A DNA stretch of 36,667 nt from CAYRGG01 sp964423745 (GCA_964423745.1 CAYRGG010000044.1:1-36667), one strand, 5' to 3'; shown: positions 1 through 8,089, numbered from the stretch's first letter. A program made the numbers and translations. The notes: generated by a model not told the origin, from the sequence alone.

Positions 1-1974
1 GCCGAAGAAATGCGCCGCGCTTGGCGACACATCTTCCTGCACACCCGTCAGACCACGTTACACCCGAAGACGCCGGAAAAACCTGCGGTCTTTCCCATCG
101 ACGAGGCCCAACTAGACACGCAAATTGGTCTGCTTCCCCTGGAACCTCAAGCCTTAGATACCCTCAGTCGCCTTAATATCAACACCGTCGGGGAACTCAT
201 GCAGTTACCCCGCAATGAACTGGTGCGCATGACCGGCGTCGGCACCCAAACCCGGCGTGAGTTGTCCGCATTAATCGCTAAACTGCAGCAACGTTTTGGT
301 GCTGATCTGGCGGTGCACTCATTAGCGACCACCGATACCCTGCTGCTGAGCGTTGATCAGTTTTTCGCCATGATCACGCCAAAGACTGACAATGATCCTA
401 CCCGCAGCGCTTTTCTCAACGAATATCTGGGGCGGCTCTCCGGCAAAGCCCCCAAGGGCGCGCACACTGTACATTGGCCTACCCTGGTGAGTTTAGGGGC
501 AGAAACCGGTATCGATACCACTGCGGCTCGCGCTATCCAGACCCGCGTCCTCAACCAATGGAGCAGAAATAAGTTTATTACCCAATTACGCAACGACATG
601 GCCCAACTGCTCACCGATAACGGCGGGTTGATGACCGCCATGGAGCTGGCCGAAGCCATTCTGCTGCGGCGTGGCTCCGTGCAGCCTTCGCCGCAGCGCG
701 AGCGCATGGCCCAGGCGCTGGCACGAGCAGCGGTGGAAACCGAACTGAGCCGGCAGCAGTCCCGTTGGACCCTGCGTCGCTCGGGTAATCGTATGCTCAT
801 CGCCGACAATACCCAGGGGCGCGGCGAAGAACTGGCGGATTACGCCGAGGCCCTGGGTCAACTGGCCGATGAATGTGCGCAACAGCAGCCGTTGCTGTCA
901 CCGGTGCGGGCGTTGGAGCGCATTCGGGCCGTGGCGGCGCCGGCGTCTTTCGCGGGCCTCAGCAACCATCGTCTATTGCGGCTCGCCGTGGCGGCGTCCC
1001 AGGACGCGGCCCTCTCCAGCCGGGCCGAATTCTACCCCAGGGGCATGGCCGCGGAACGCGCTCTGGAGTTAGCCCAGGGCGCCCTGCTGGGCACACGAGA
1101 ATTGTCCGTCAAGGAGGTCATAGCCCGGATTCAGGGGCGTTATCCGGCGGCACAACCCCTACCGGGGCGTCCGCAACTGGACACCTTAATGGAAAAACTC
1201 GATCTAGGATTTCAGTGGAACGCAACGGTTGCGCGGAAGGGCGACCGGGGCGCCTATTGTTTACCCCAGGCTGGGCTCACCAGCTACGCCTCCCGCACCA
1301 GTTTCAGCTACACCCAGCCTGAAACGGGGGATCTGGGCGCTGCCCGGGACGTGGAGCAGTTCATCAGCATTGTCCAAAACAGCCTAGATTCAGCCCGCTT
1401 TCTCGCCTTATCGGTGCGCCCTAGCCGGTGGCTACACGCTAAAGAGAAATTGCGCTGTACGTTTGATTTTCAGGTCATCAGTTTTGATGAGCTACTGCTC
1501 CGCCACCTCCACCAGTTATGCGACAGTATGCGCAAGCCACCCAAATGGGAGGTGGTGCTGAAAGCCGATGCTTCTAAAACAAACAGCGTGGATTGGTCGC
1601 GTTTGCAGATGTTGGTGCGCAAGGTGCTACCCAACATGGCGGATGAGATTAAACAGGCCGGGCGGCCGGTGCTCCTCACGGAGCCGGGACTGATCGCCCG
1701 CTATGATCTTATCAATAGCTGGCTCAGCGATCTTCGGCAATATCTTATGAATGCCCAACAGGCCCACGCCCTGGTGTTGTTGATTGCCAACGACGCCGCC
1801 ACCGCCAGCGCGGTCATCGACGGCGTCAGCGTCCCCAGCGGCGCCGGCAGTCGGGAATTCGCTCGCATTCCCAGTGCTTGGCTCATGCCGCCCCCAGCAG
1901 ACAAACAGGCAGACAAGAACTATACCGGGAGCCAGCGGAGAACGGATGCCAACGCAGGAAATATAAGTTCATGA
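1..1974 (+). CDS. pglW: PglW, BREX type 2 Ser/Thr kinase, C-terminal part (5' end outside window)
   Basis: The reading frame is open to the left edge (Ala-Glu-Glu before the first Met at 10), so this is the C-terminal part of a longer protein. Residues about 35-95 from that Met form a helix-hairpin-helix domain like the RNA polymerase alpha C-terminal domain (LNINTVGELMQLPRNEL, then GVGTQTRREL). The rest is helical and lacks recognisable kinase motifs. PglW proteins of BREX type 2 carry a kinase domain N-terminally and a long C-terminal part, so the kinase would lie upstream of the window. The identification rests mainly on position: it lies directly before pglX with a 4-base ATGA overlap (1971-1974), in the type 2 order. 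The kinase itself cannot be checked here. Confidence 0.82.
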   Translation, partial: AEEMRRAWRHIFLHTRQTTLHPKTPEKPAVFPIDEAQLDTQIGLLPLEPQALDTLSRLNINTVGELMQLPRNELVRMTGVGTQTRRELSALIAKLQQRFGADLAVHSLATTDTLLLSVDQFFAMITPKTDNDPTRSAFLNEYLGRLSGKAPKGAHTVHWPTLVSLGAETGIDTTAARAIQTRVLNQWSRNKFITQLRNDMAQLLTDNGGLMTAMELAEAILLRRGSVQPSPQRERMAQALARAAVETELSRQQSRWTLRRSGNRMLIADNTQGRGEELADYAEALGQLADECAQQQPLLSPVRALERIRAVAAPASFAGLSNHRLLRLAVAASQDAALSSRAEFYPRGMAAERALELAQGALLGTRELSVKEVIARIQGRYPAAQPLPGRPQLDTLMEKLDLGFQWNATVARKGDRGAYCLPQAGLTSYASRTSFSYTQPETGDLGAARDVEQFISIVQNSLDSARFLALSVRPSRWLHAKEKLRCTFDFQVISFDELLLRHLHQLCDSMRKPPKWEVVLKADASKTNSVDWSRLQMLVRKVLPNMADEIKQAGRPVLLTEPGLIARYDLINSWLSDLRQYLMNAQQAHALVLLIANDAATASAVIDGVSVPSGAGSREFARIPSAWLMPPPADKQADKNYTGSQRRTDANAGNISS

Positions 1975-4900
1975 TTGATCCTCAACAACTCTTACAGGAT
2001 TTGCAGCGCCTCCTACCTAAGATCGAGCAGGCTATTCTCACCTACCTAGAATCTAAACCGGCTATTCAAAACCAGCTACAGCAGGAATATGCTAACGCCA
2101 AAGAGGCCCAGCGCACTGCCGAGCATTTCGTTGCCTGGCGCAGTGCGCAGATCACCCAGGCAGCTGTAGCCTGGTTGCTCACCTGCGTGTTTATCCGTTT
2201 CCTGGAAGACAATGAGCTATTGCAAGAACCGCTCATTGCCGGTCCTGCCGGGGATCGCTTGCAACACGCCAAGGATCAAGTGACGGTTTACTTCAACGAA
2301 CACCCCACCTTGGCCGAGCGGGAATATCTGTTGCATCTGTTCGAGGCATTGGAGCAGTATCCTGTCATGGCGGAACTGTTGGACCACCGCCATAACCCCC
2401 TCTGGCAACTGCCGGTGTCCGCTGATGGCGCTAAAGCGATTATCGATTTTTTTCAGGGCGTCAACCCGGAGACGGGCCAGCTTCGCCACGACTTCACCGA
2501 CGCCCACTGGGACACCCGCTTCCTGGGCGATCTTTATCAGGATTTATCGGAAACCGTGCGCAAACGCTACGCCCTGTTGCAAACCCCGGCGTTCGTAGAG
2601 CAGTTTATTCTCGATTACACATTGGAAAACGCTCAGGAAACCTTTGGTCTCCCGGGACTGCGGCTCATCGACCCCACCTGCGGTTCCGGGCACTTTCTGC
2701 TCAGCAGTTTTGAGCGCTTGTTTGATGAGTGGATCAAACGCGAATCCGAGACCAACGCCCGCGCCCTGGCGCAACGGACGTTGGATTCTATTTATGGGGT
2801 GGATATCAACCCCTACGCCATCGCCATCACCCGGTTTCGCCTGCTCATGGCCGCCATGAAAGCAGCAGGCAGTCACAAGATCAAAAACACGCTCGATTTT
2901 CATTTTAATGTGGCGGTGGGGGATTCATTGCTCCATGGCAAGCGTCATGAATGGCACGGTCAGGGTATTCAAAGGGATGCGTTGGACGATCCTATTGCCC
3001 ATGTCTTTGCGGTGGAAGACCGAGACAAGCTAGAGCGGATACTCGGCCAGCGTTATCACGTTGTGGTTGGCAATCCCCCCTATATTACGGTGAAGGATAA
3101 AGCTCTGAATCAAGGGTATCGGGATAAGTATTTGGCGTGCCATCGTCAATATTCCCTTGGCGTGCCCTTCACCGAGCGTTTTTTTGACCTGACGCTGCCT
3201 GCGGAAGAGAACCATGCGGCGGGTTATGTGGGCATGATTACCACCAACAGTTTTATGAAACGGGAGTTTGGTAAGAAGCTGATTGAGAAAAATCTGCCAA
3301 AGAAGGATTTGACCCATGTGATTGATACCTCTGGCGCTTATATTCCCGGTCACGGTACGCCGACAGTGATTCTTTTCGGGCGCAACCAGATGCCCAACGG
3401 GGAACAGGTTCGGGCGGTGCTCGGCATACGGGGTGAACCCAGCACACCAAAGGATGCGGCCCAGGGTAAGGTGTGGCGCTCTATTGTTGATTTGTTGGAG
3501 AAGCCGGGGAGTGAGAATGAGTATGTGAGTGTGGTGGATCAAGAGCGGGATCTGTATGCCAAGCATCCGTGGAGTGTTGGGGGTGGTGGGGCTGCTGAAC
3601 TCAAGGTGCTTATTGAAGCCAAGACTAACAAGGTTTTAAACAATCTTGTGGAAGCTCCTATTGGACGGGCGGTTCGAATAGCTGAAGAAGAAATCTACAT
3701 GTTTTCAGCAGTGCGAAAGAGAACATTAGCGACAGAGGTGAGGGAATTTCGAGGTTTTGTCATCGGTGAGCAATTAAGGGACTGGGGAAATAGGTTTGAT
3801 ACATGGGTCTGGTACCCATACTGCAAGACTGCTCATGGCTCGAAGGTTTTAGAAGCTCTTTGGACTTGGAAAACCACTTTAGCAAATAGAAAAACTTTCC
3901 AGGGAGTTATGTCTGACGCTGGGCTTCGCTGGTTTGATTATATGCAGCATACAGCTTCTGCCTACAAAACCCCCCTCTCCATCACCTTCGCCGAAGTCGC
4001 CAGCCACAACCATTTCGTATTAGACCGAGGCGGCAAGGTGTTCAAGCAGACTGCACCGGTGATAAAACTGCCTGCTGAGGCAACGGAAGCGGATCACCTT
4101 GCTCTGTTGGGATTGCTTAATAGTTCAGTAGCCTGTTTTTGGATGAAACAGGTGAGTCATCAGAAACAAATGACAGGGGGAGATGGTGTTCGAGTTGCGT
4201 ATCGTTCAAAAGTCCCCTATCAGTTTTCCGGTACTGCCCTTAAAAAGCTACCCATTCCGAGCCGGTTTAAAGAAAAAGACATTTACGAAAGAATTCTCAA
4301 ATTTGCCAAACAAGCTGATGAGTTAGCAAGCGAATTAACTAATCTGTCAGCAGATATAGTTTTAGATAAAGCACTTGCTTCTGGAGAAGAAATTCGAGAT
4401 TCGTGGAATCAAGCACTATCTGAAAAAGCGAAGCTCCGAAACCAGTTAATTTTAGCTCAGGAAGAATTGGATTGGACGCTTTACTACGCCTATGAGTTGT
4501 GTGGACCGGAACTGATGGCAGATACCAGCAAATGGTCTGACGTTGCTATTGAAGCTGGACAGCGCCCTTTCGAAATTATTGCAGGTTTTAGCCAAGATGG
4601 CTTTGAAGTACCAGCCGATGCGCCAAATGAATGGCCAAGCGACATGCAGACCAAATGGCGACAGCGTATTGACGCTATCAAACAAGTGCGCGAGCTTCGC
4701 ATCATCGAAGATCCACACTACAAACGCCGCTGGATTGGACGCCAAGGTTTGTTCAACCACGCTGCGCGTTTAGATGAGCTACAGGACGCATGTAAAGACT
4801 GGCTGCTGGATTATCTGGAACAACATTGCCAATCCCCAGAGCTACAAACCTGCGCTCAACTGACCGACCGGGTGCGCAATGACCACCGCTTCCAGCAGGT

Positions 4901-5597
4901 GGCTGCCCTCTACACCGGCACTGACACCTTTGATGCCCAGTCCCTGGTCAGCGATCTGGTGGCGGACGACAATGTGCCGCAGATGGCCGCCGCCCGCTAT
5001 AAGCCTAACGCCATGGCAAAGTTTCGTGCCTGGCAGGAGACCTGGGACAAACAACGCGCCGAAGATGCCATCGACGCCCGCACCGAGTTAGATGCGGCTG
5101 ATCCCCAATACCTCACGAAGGAACAGGCGGAAGCGCTCAAAGCAAAAGAAATCGGTCATATCCCTGTGCCACCCAAATATGCCTCCAGCGATTTTCGCCG
5201 ATCCAGCTATTGGCCGTTGCGGGGTAAGCTGGATGTGCCCAAGGAACGTTTCTTTAGTCTGCCCCACTGCGAAAAGGGAGGCGATAGCACGTTGGTGATG
5301 GGCTGGGCGGGGCTTAACCATCTGCAACGGGCGCAAGCCATCGCCGCCTGGTATCTGGACCGCAAGGAACAGGAGGGTTGGGACGCCGAACAATTAAAAC
5401 CCATGCTGGCGGCTCTAGATGAACTCATCCCCTGGCTTAAGCAGTGGCACAACGAGATAGACCCTGAATTCGGGGAACGCCTGGGGGATTACTACGAGAG
5501 TTTTCTGCTGGAGGAACTGCGTCAGCTTCAGCTTTCCCGTGGCGATTTGGCGACTTGGGAGCCACCGGCGACAGTCAGGCGCGGCAGGCGAAAGTAG
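1971..5597 (+). CDS. pglX: PglX, BREX type 2 adenine-specific DNA methyltransferase
   Basis: This 1208-residue protein is an N6-adenine class methyltransferase that would mark host DNA, allowing BREX to tell self from phage. The SAM-binding motif I is DPTCGSG at residues 234-240 and the catalytic NPPY motif is at 368-371. The C-terminal half should hold the target-recognition region. The start chosen is the ATG at 1971, which overlaps the pglW stop and has AGGAAA about 10 bases upstream; the frame is open further upstream (to 1878) but lies inside pglW. The length fits PglX. The stretch from about 3620 to 4560 is visibly more AT-rich than the rest of the gene and begins just after a Gly-Gly-Gly-Gly stretch (537-540), which suggests an exchanged specificity segment. 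No frameshift is seen. Confidence 0.95.
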   Translation: MIDPQQLLQDLQRLLPKIEQAILTYLESKPAIQNQLQQEYANAKEAQRTAEHFVAWRSAQITQAAVAWLLTCVFIRFLEDNELLQEPLIAGPAGDRLQHAKDQVTVYFNEHPTLAEREYLLHLFEALEQYPVMAELLDHRHNPLWQLPVSADGAKAIIDFFQGVNPETGQLRHDFTDAHWDTRFLGDLYQDLSETVRKRYALLQTPAFVEQFILDYTLENAQETFGLPGLRLIDPTCGSGHFLLSSFERLFDEWIKRESETNARALAQRTLDSIYGVDINPYAIAITRFRLLMAAMKAAGSHKIKNTLDFHFNVAVGDSLLHGKRHEWHGQGIQRDALDDPIAHVFAVEDRDKLERILGQRYHVVVGNPPYITVKDKALNQGYRDKYLACHRQYSLGVPFTERFFDLTLPAEENHAAGYVGMITTNSFMKREFGKKLIEKNLPKKDLTHVIDTSGAYIPGHGTPTVILFGRNQMPNGEQVRAVLGIRGEPSTPKDAAQGKVWRSIVDLLEKPGSENEYVSVVDQERDLYAKHPWSVGGGGAAELKVLIEAKTNKVLNNLVEAPIGRAVRIAEEEIYMFSAVRKRTLATEVREFRGFVIGEQLRDWGNRFDTWVWYPYCKTAHGSKVLEALWTWKTTLANRKTFQGVMSDAGLRWFDYMQHTASAYKTPLSITFAEVASHNHFVLDRGGKVFKQTAPVIKLPAEATEADHLALLGLLNSSVACFWMKQVSHQKQMTGGDGVRVAYRSKVPYQFSGTALKKLPIPSRFKEKDIYERILKFAKQADELASELTNLSADIVLDKALASGEEIRDSWNQALSEKAKLRNQLILAQEELDWTLYYAYELCGPELMADTSKWSDVAIEAGQRPFEIIAGFSQDGFEVPADAPNEWPSDMQTKWRQRIDAIKQVRELRIIEDPHYKRRWIGRQGLFNHAARLDELQDACKDWLLDYLEQHCQSPELQTCAQLTDRVRNDHRFQQVAALYTGTDTFDAQSLVSDLVADDNVPQMAAARYKPNAMAKFRAWQETWDKQRAEDAIDARTELDAADPQYLTKEQAEALKAKEIGHIPVPPKYASSDFRRSSYWPLRGKLDVPKERFFSLPHCEKGGDSTLVMGWAGLNHLQRAQAIAAWYLDRKEQEGWDAEQLKPMLAALDELIPWLKQWHNEIDPEFGERLGDYYESFLLEELRQLQLSRGDLATWEPPATVRRGRRK

Positions 5598-5627
5598 CCC
5601 GGATAAAGGGGTAAGAAGCAGCTTTCC

Positions 5628-5654
5628 GCGTGGGCAACCAGTTGCCCACCCTAC
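5628..5654. repeat. 27-bp palindromic repeat, copy 1 (left border of inserted block)
   Basis: The arms GTGGGCAAC and GTTGCCCAC are perfect inverted repeats around a 2-base centre, followed by CCTAC. Three further copies lie at 7875, 17915 and 18139, all in the same orientation. This is a REP-like dispersed element. It lies between pglX and the first gene of the inserted block. Confidence 0.85.
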
Positions 5655-5686
5655 GTTTTTGGCTAAGTAATACCTGGAGACGAATC

Positions 5687-5992
5687 ATGAGTAAAGTCAA
5701 ACTTGATGCAGAAGAAAAAGCGATCCTGCATGATTTCGAGGCAGGTGAGTTTAAGTCTGTGTTAACCCCGCAGCGAAAGAAACAACTGGCGAAAGCGGCT
5801 GAAGCGACATTTACAAAAGATAAACGCATCAATATACGCATCTCCTCAAGGGATCTAGAAGCGATACAAAGGCGGGCATTGGAGGAAGGAATTCCCTATC
5901 AAACGCTTGTCTCAAGCATTCTTCACAAGTATGTCTCGGGGAGCTTATATGATGTCAGGACTAACCAGGCGCTCAATACGGATGCGCGATAA
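5687..5992 (+). CDS. CopG/ribbon-helix-helix type antitoxin, apparently without partner
   Basis: This is a 101-residue charged protein. The C-terminal part (KRINIRISSRDLEAIQRRA, then EGIPYQTLVSSILHKY) is the ribbon-helix-helix pattern of BrnA/CopG-type antitoxins, which bind DNA and neutralise a cognate RNase toxin. I chose the ATG at 5687, preceded by TGGAGA 8 bases upstream, over an earlier in-frame ATG at 5630 that lies inside the palindromic repeat. No BrnT- or RelE-like toxin is adjacent: upstream is pglX, downstream is higB, which has its own higA. The gene end is embedded in a hairpin (arms GCGCGAT/ATCGCGC, 5984-5999) with the stop codon in its loop. It may be a solitary antitoxin or a remnant of a pair. 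Confidence 0.7.
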   Translation: MSKVKLDAEEKAILHDFEAGEFKSVLTPQRKKQLAKAAEATFTKDKRINIRISSRDLEAIQRRALEEGIPYQTLVSSILHKYVSGSLYDVRTNQALNTDAR

Positions 5993-6023
5993 ATCGCGCG
6001 CCGGTTAGCTTGATCATTAGACC
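5958..6023 (+). other. Possible degenerate attC-like site before higBA
   Basis: GGACTAAC (5958-5965) and ATTAGACC (6016-6023) are imperfect inverted repeats about 65 bases apart, with a strong internal hairpin. The right half, GGTTAGCTTGATCATTAGAC, aligns with the right half of the better site at 6688-6751. This spacing and shape resemble integron attC recombination sites. The R' box does not match GTTRRRY exactly, so the call is tentative. It overlaps the 3' end of the CopG-type gene. Confidence 0.35.
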
Positions 6024-6071
6024 TAAAGCCTTGCTGCTTGAATAACATGGGAGCCGTGCTACTATGTTAGC

Positions 6072-6365
6072 ATGATTGTCACGTTCAAAGACCAAGCGAG
6101 CCAAGACCTATTCAATGGTGTCAATTCAAAAGCAGCCCGGAAAGCGTGTCCGCAAGCGCTTTGGCGAATTGCCGCGAGAAAATTGGATCAACTTGATTCT
6201 GTGCAATCCTTAGAAGAATTAAAGGTTCCGCCGGGTAATCGGCTCGAAAGCCTTATAGGCAAAAGAAAAGGTGAGTACAGCATCCGCATCAACGATCAGT
6301 ATCGAATTTGTTTTAGGTGGAGTGAAGCGGGCCTCTGTAACGTCGAAGTCACTGATTATCATTAA
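6072..6365 (+). CDS. higB: HigB/RelE-type mRNA interferase toxin
   Basis: This 97-residue protein belongs to the HigB-1 (plasmid maintenance killer) branch of the RelE/ParE fold, which cleaves mRNA on the ribosome. Evidence: the N-terminal IVTFKDQASQDLF, the middle segment with LDQLDSVQSLEELKVPPGNRLE, and the C-terminal core YSIRINDQYRICFRW. The toxin precedes its antitoxin, the usual HigBA order, with a 10-base gap to higA. The ATG at 6072 is the first in frame, and its ribosome-binding site is weak. With higA it appears to form one integron-type cassette between the two attC-like sites. Confidence 0.9.
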   Translation: MIVTFKDQASQDLFNGVNSKAARKACPQALWRIAARKLDQLDSVQSLEELKVPPGNRLESLIGKRKGEYSIRINDQYRICFRWSEAGLCNVEVTDYH

Positions 6366-6375
6366 AGGCATCAAG

Positions 6376-6693
6376 ATGGTACGTATTCCAACTCACCGAG
6401 AACCCACGCATCCGGGTGACATGCTTCGAGAAGAATTCCTGGAACCGATGCACATCAGTCAACGGGAACTTGCGAACGCCATTCATGTGCCTTATCAGCG
6501 CATTAATGAGCTTGTCAACCAAAAGCGGGGGATTACGCCCAGCACCGCCTTGCGGTTAGCCAAGTTCTTTGGCGTATCCGCGGACTTTTGGCTTAATCTG
6601 CAAATGCGGTGGGATCTTTTCAAAGCACAAGCGGTAGAGGAAAAAGCGCTTGAAGCCATTAAGAATATCCACAATCTGCAAAAAACGGTCTAA
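6376..6693 (+). CDS. higA: HigA-type XRE-family antitoxin
   Basis: This 105-residue protein would neutralise HigB and repress the pair. It opens with RIPTHREPTHPGDMLREEFL, typical of HigA/VapI antitoxins. A helix-turn-helix spans about residues 27-70 (ISQRELANAIHVPYQRINEL, then ITPSTALRLAKFFGVSADFW). I chose the ATG at 6376, 10 bases after the higB stop. An upstream in-frame extension to 6271 lies entirely in higB and adds no family sequence. The stop codon falls inside the left half of the following attC-like site, which is common for integron cassette genes. Confidence 0.92.
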   Translation: MVRIPTHREPTHPGDMLREEFLEPMHISQRELANAIHVPYQRINELVNQKRGITPSTALRLAKFFGVSADFWLNLQMRWDLFKAQAVEEKALEAIKNIHNLQKTV

Positions 6694-6751
6694 TAAGGCG
6701 CCCAACCCGACCGCTCGCTTCGCGCCCGGCGGGTTAGTTTAGTCGTTAAGC
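6688..6751 (+). other. attC-like integron recombination site after higBA
   Basis: GTCTAAT (6688-6694) is a near match to the R'' box RYYYAAC and GTTAAGC (6745-6751) an exact match to the R' box GTTRRRY. Inside them AACCCG (6704-6709) pairs with CGGGTT (6730-6735), flanked by unpaired bases as in folded attC sites. The 64-bp size fits short attC sites. There is no integrase gene in the window, so function is unproven. Confidence 0.55.
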
Positions 6752-6778
6752 AGTGGCAAACAGGTTAGAATCAACATC

Positions 6779-7255
6779 ATGAAATGGCAAGAAGTCTGTG
6801 AACATCCAAGTCTTAAAAACTTACCCTTCAAAATTGAGCTGAATCGAGATGGAAAAATACTGATGACGCCGGTTAAAGTATCTCATTCAGGCTTTCAGGG
6901 GGAACTTGTGTTTCTTTTACGTTCATTGTTGCGCTCGGGTAAAACACTTCCTGAGTGCGCCATTGCCACGCGAGAAGGGACAAAAGTGGCCGATGTTGCC
7001 TGGGCTTCAGATGCTCTTTTCGAAAACATAAAGCATGAAGTAGAGTGTTCCGTGTGTCCAGAAATTTGCGTTGAGGTGTTTTCCTCAAGTAATACGAAAA
7101 AGGAGATGGAGGAAAAAAGAATGCTCTACTTTGAGCAAGGCGCGAAAGAATTTTGGCTATGCACAGAAAAAGGCGATATGGAATTTTTTGATGTAGATGG
7201 AGAACTTGAACATTCATCGTTGGTGCCTAATTTTCCGCAGCGGATTGAATTGTAG
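6779..7255 (+). CDS. Uma2 family protein (putative PD-(D/E)XK nuclease fold)
   Basis: This 158-residue protein resembles Uma2/DUF820 proteins, which have a restriction-endonuclease-like fold and are mostly uncharacterised. Visible core: VADVAWASD near residue 80, PEICVEVFSSSN near 104 and a following EKRMLYFEQGAKEFWL, matching the acidic and E..K positions of the family. The ATG at 6779 lies 28 bases after the R' box of the attC-like site, a usual cassette spacing. ATCTAAC directly after the stop (7257-7263) matches an R'' box, but no right half follows, so the cassette seems cut off. Its link to BREX is by position only. Confidence 0.75.
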   Translation: MKWQEVCEHPSLKNLPFKIELNRDGKILMTPVKVSHSGFQGELVFLLRSLLRSGKTLPECAIATREGTKVADVAWASDALFENIKHEVECSVCPEICVEVFSSSNTKKEMEEKRMLYFEQGAKEFWLCTEKGDMEFFDVDGELEHSSLVPNFPQRIEL

Positions 7256-7261
7256 AATCTA

Positions 7262-7279
7262 ACGGAGCATACGGAGCAT
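7262..7279 (+). repeat. Tandem pair of a 9-base unit
   Basis: ACGGAGCAT occurs twice head to tail directly after the Uma2 stop codon, at the point where the left half of an attC-like site breaks off. It may mark a recombination or slippage scar. Confidence 0.6.
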
Positions 7280-7294
7280 AATGTAGACGCAAAT

Positions 7295-7558
7295 TCACTC
7301 GTAATGCGTCCACATGCGTAGAACCTTGACCAGCTTCTGATCTTCGAGAACTTGGTAAACCAAGCGATGTTGAATCGTAATACGGCGAGAATAAGCGCCC
7401 GCGAGATCCCCAATGAGTTTTTCATAAGGCGACGGATGCTGGTAGGGGTTGACTTCCAGGATTGCCAACAACCCCTGTACTTTTGCTTTAAGCCCAGCGG
7501 TGGCTATTTTTTTAGCGTCCTTTTGTGCCTGTTTGGTGAAAACTAACCGCCAACTCAC
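7295..7558 (-). CDS. yoeB: YoeB/Txe-type mRNA interferase toxin
   Basis: This 87-residue basic protein is a ribosome-dependent RNase of the YoeB branch of the RelE superfamily. The start MSWRLVFTKQAQKDAKK, Glu46 in PYEKLIGDL, Arg65 in QHRLVYQV and the terminal His85-Tyr86-Glu correspond to the YoeB catalytic and C-terminal positions. I chose the GTG at 7558, which overlaps the antitoxin stop in GTGA; a TTG one codon upstream is less likely. It lies on the strand opposite to the BREX genes and faces the Uma2 gene tail to tail. Confidence 0.92.
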   Translation of the reverse strand: MSWRLVFTKQAQKDAKKIATAGLKAKVQGLLAILEVNPYQHPSPYEKLIGDLAGAYSRRITIQHRLVYQVLEDQKLVKVLRMWTHYE

Positions 7559-7797
7559 CAATCAATTTCCTTATCGCATTGTTCGATGGGTGTGTCCATA
7601 CCTTCCTTGATAGATTCTCGCATACCAGGAATGGAAAGCAAATAAAGCGTCTCCTGCACGGCGATCCAGTCTTCCTCTGAGATCAGCACCGCATTATTCC
7701 GTTTACCCGTAATTAGCACGGGCTGATGGGAAGCAGCTGTTTCGTCCATTAGGCTATAGAAATTAGCCCGGGCTTCGCTGGCAGTAATTGTTGCCAT
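7555..7797 (-). CDS. yefM: YefM/Phd-type antitoxin
   Basis: This 80-residue protein would bind the YoeB-like toxin and autorepress the pair. The N-terminus (MATITASEARANFYSLMDET) and NAVLISEEDW form the Phd/YefM DNA-binding fold; the C-terminal part (about 50-80) is the toxin-binding tail. The ATG at 7797 is preceded by TTGGAGA about 8 bases upstream, so a longer in-frame version reaching 7854 is not needed. It overlaps the toxin gene by four bases. Confidence 0.92.
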   Translation of the reverse strand: MATITASEARANFYSLMDETAASHQPVLITGKRNNAVLISEEDWIAVQETLYLLSIPGMRESIKEGMDTPIEQCDKEIDW

Positions 7798-7874
7798 AAT
7801 TAATCTCCAAGAAATGATATCGCCATAGCGTAGGTTTTTTAGTGCGTTATTCAAGTCCTTTGGGTAGCCTTACC

Positions 7875-7901
7875 GCGTGGGCAACAAGTTGCCCACCCTA
7901 C
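7875..7901. repeat. 27-bp palindromic repeat, copy 2 (right border of inserted block)
   Basis: This copy has the same perfect arms, GTGGGCAAC/GTTGCCCAC, as the copy at 5628, with AA instead of CA at the centre, and the same trailing CCTAC. It is in the same orientation as copy 1, so the two form direct repeats around the toxin-antitoxin block. Confidence 0.85.
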
Positions 7902-7969
7902 CAATGAGAGCAGCAGGAAATATAATGGCTACTATCCTGATAAAAGATAAATTGTAGTAGAGTGAAAAT

Positions 7970-8089
7970 ATGCCACCGATATTGCCCCTTGATGAAATAA
8001 GGGAAAAGACGTCAGGTAATTTAAAAACAGGCACAGGGTTTGCTAACGATTTAACATGGATAAAGGCGCAACGGAACGAAAGGATTTGA
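7970..8089 (+). CDS. Possible 39-residue leader or remnant ORF before pglY
   Basis: An ATG-started frame runs from 7970 to a TGA at 8087-8089, four bases before the pglY ATG. It encodes MPPILPLDEIREKTSGNLKT followed by a mixed polar stretch with NDLTWIKAQ. Its composition is protein-like and it is tightly spaced to pglY. No clear ribosome-binding site precedes it (GAGTGAAAAT). It may be a translated leader, or the start of a gene lost when the block was inserted. I do not recognise a family. Confidence 0.3.
   Translation: MPPILPLDEIREKTSGNLKTGTGFANDLTWIKAQRNERI

Noticed and set aside
1878..1970. N-terminal extension of pglX by 31 residues
   Set aside because: It lies in the end of pglW in another frame and lacks family sequence; the ATGA overlap at 1971 is the better start.
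3030..3566. 178-codon frame on the - strand inside pglX
   Set aside because: It is wholly antisense to the methyltransferase core including NPPY, has no family features and no ribosome-binding site.
7262..7279. Tandem 9-mers as the start of a CRISPR or VNTR array
   Set aside because: There are only two units, no spacers and no cas genes in the window.
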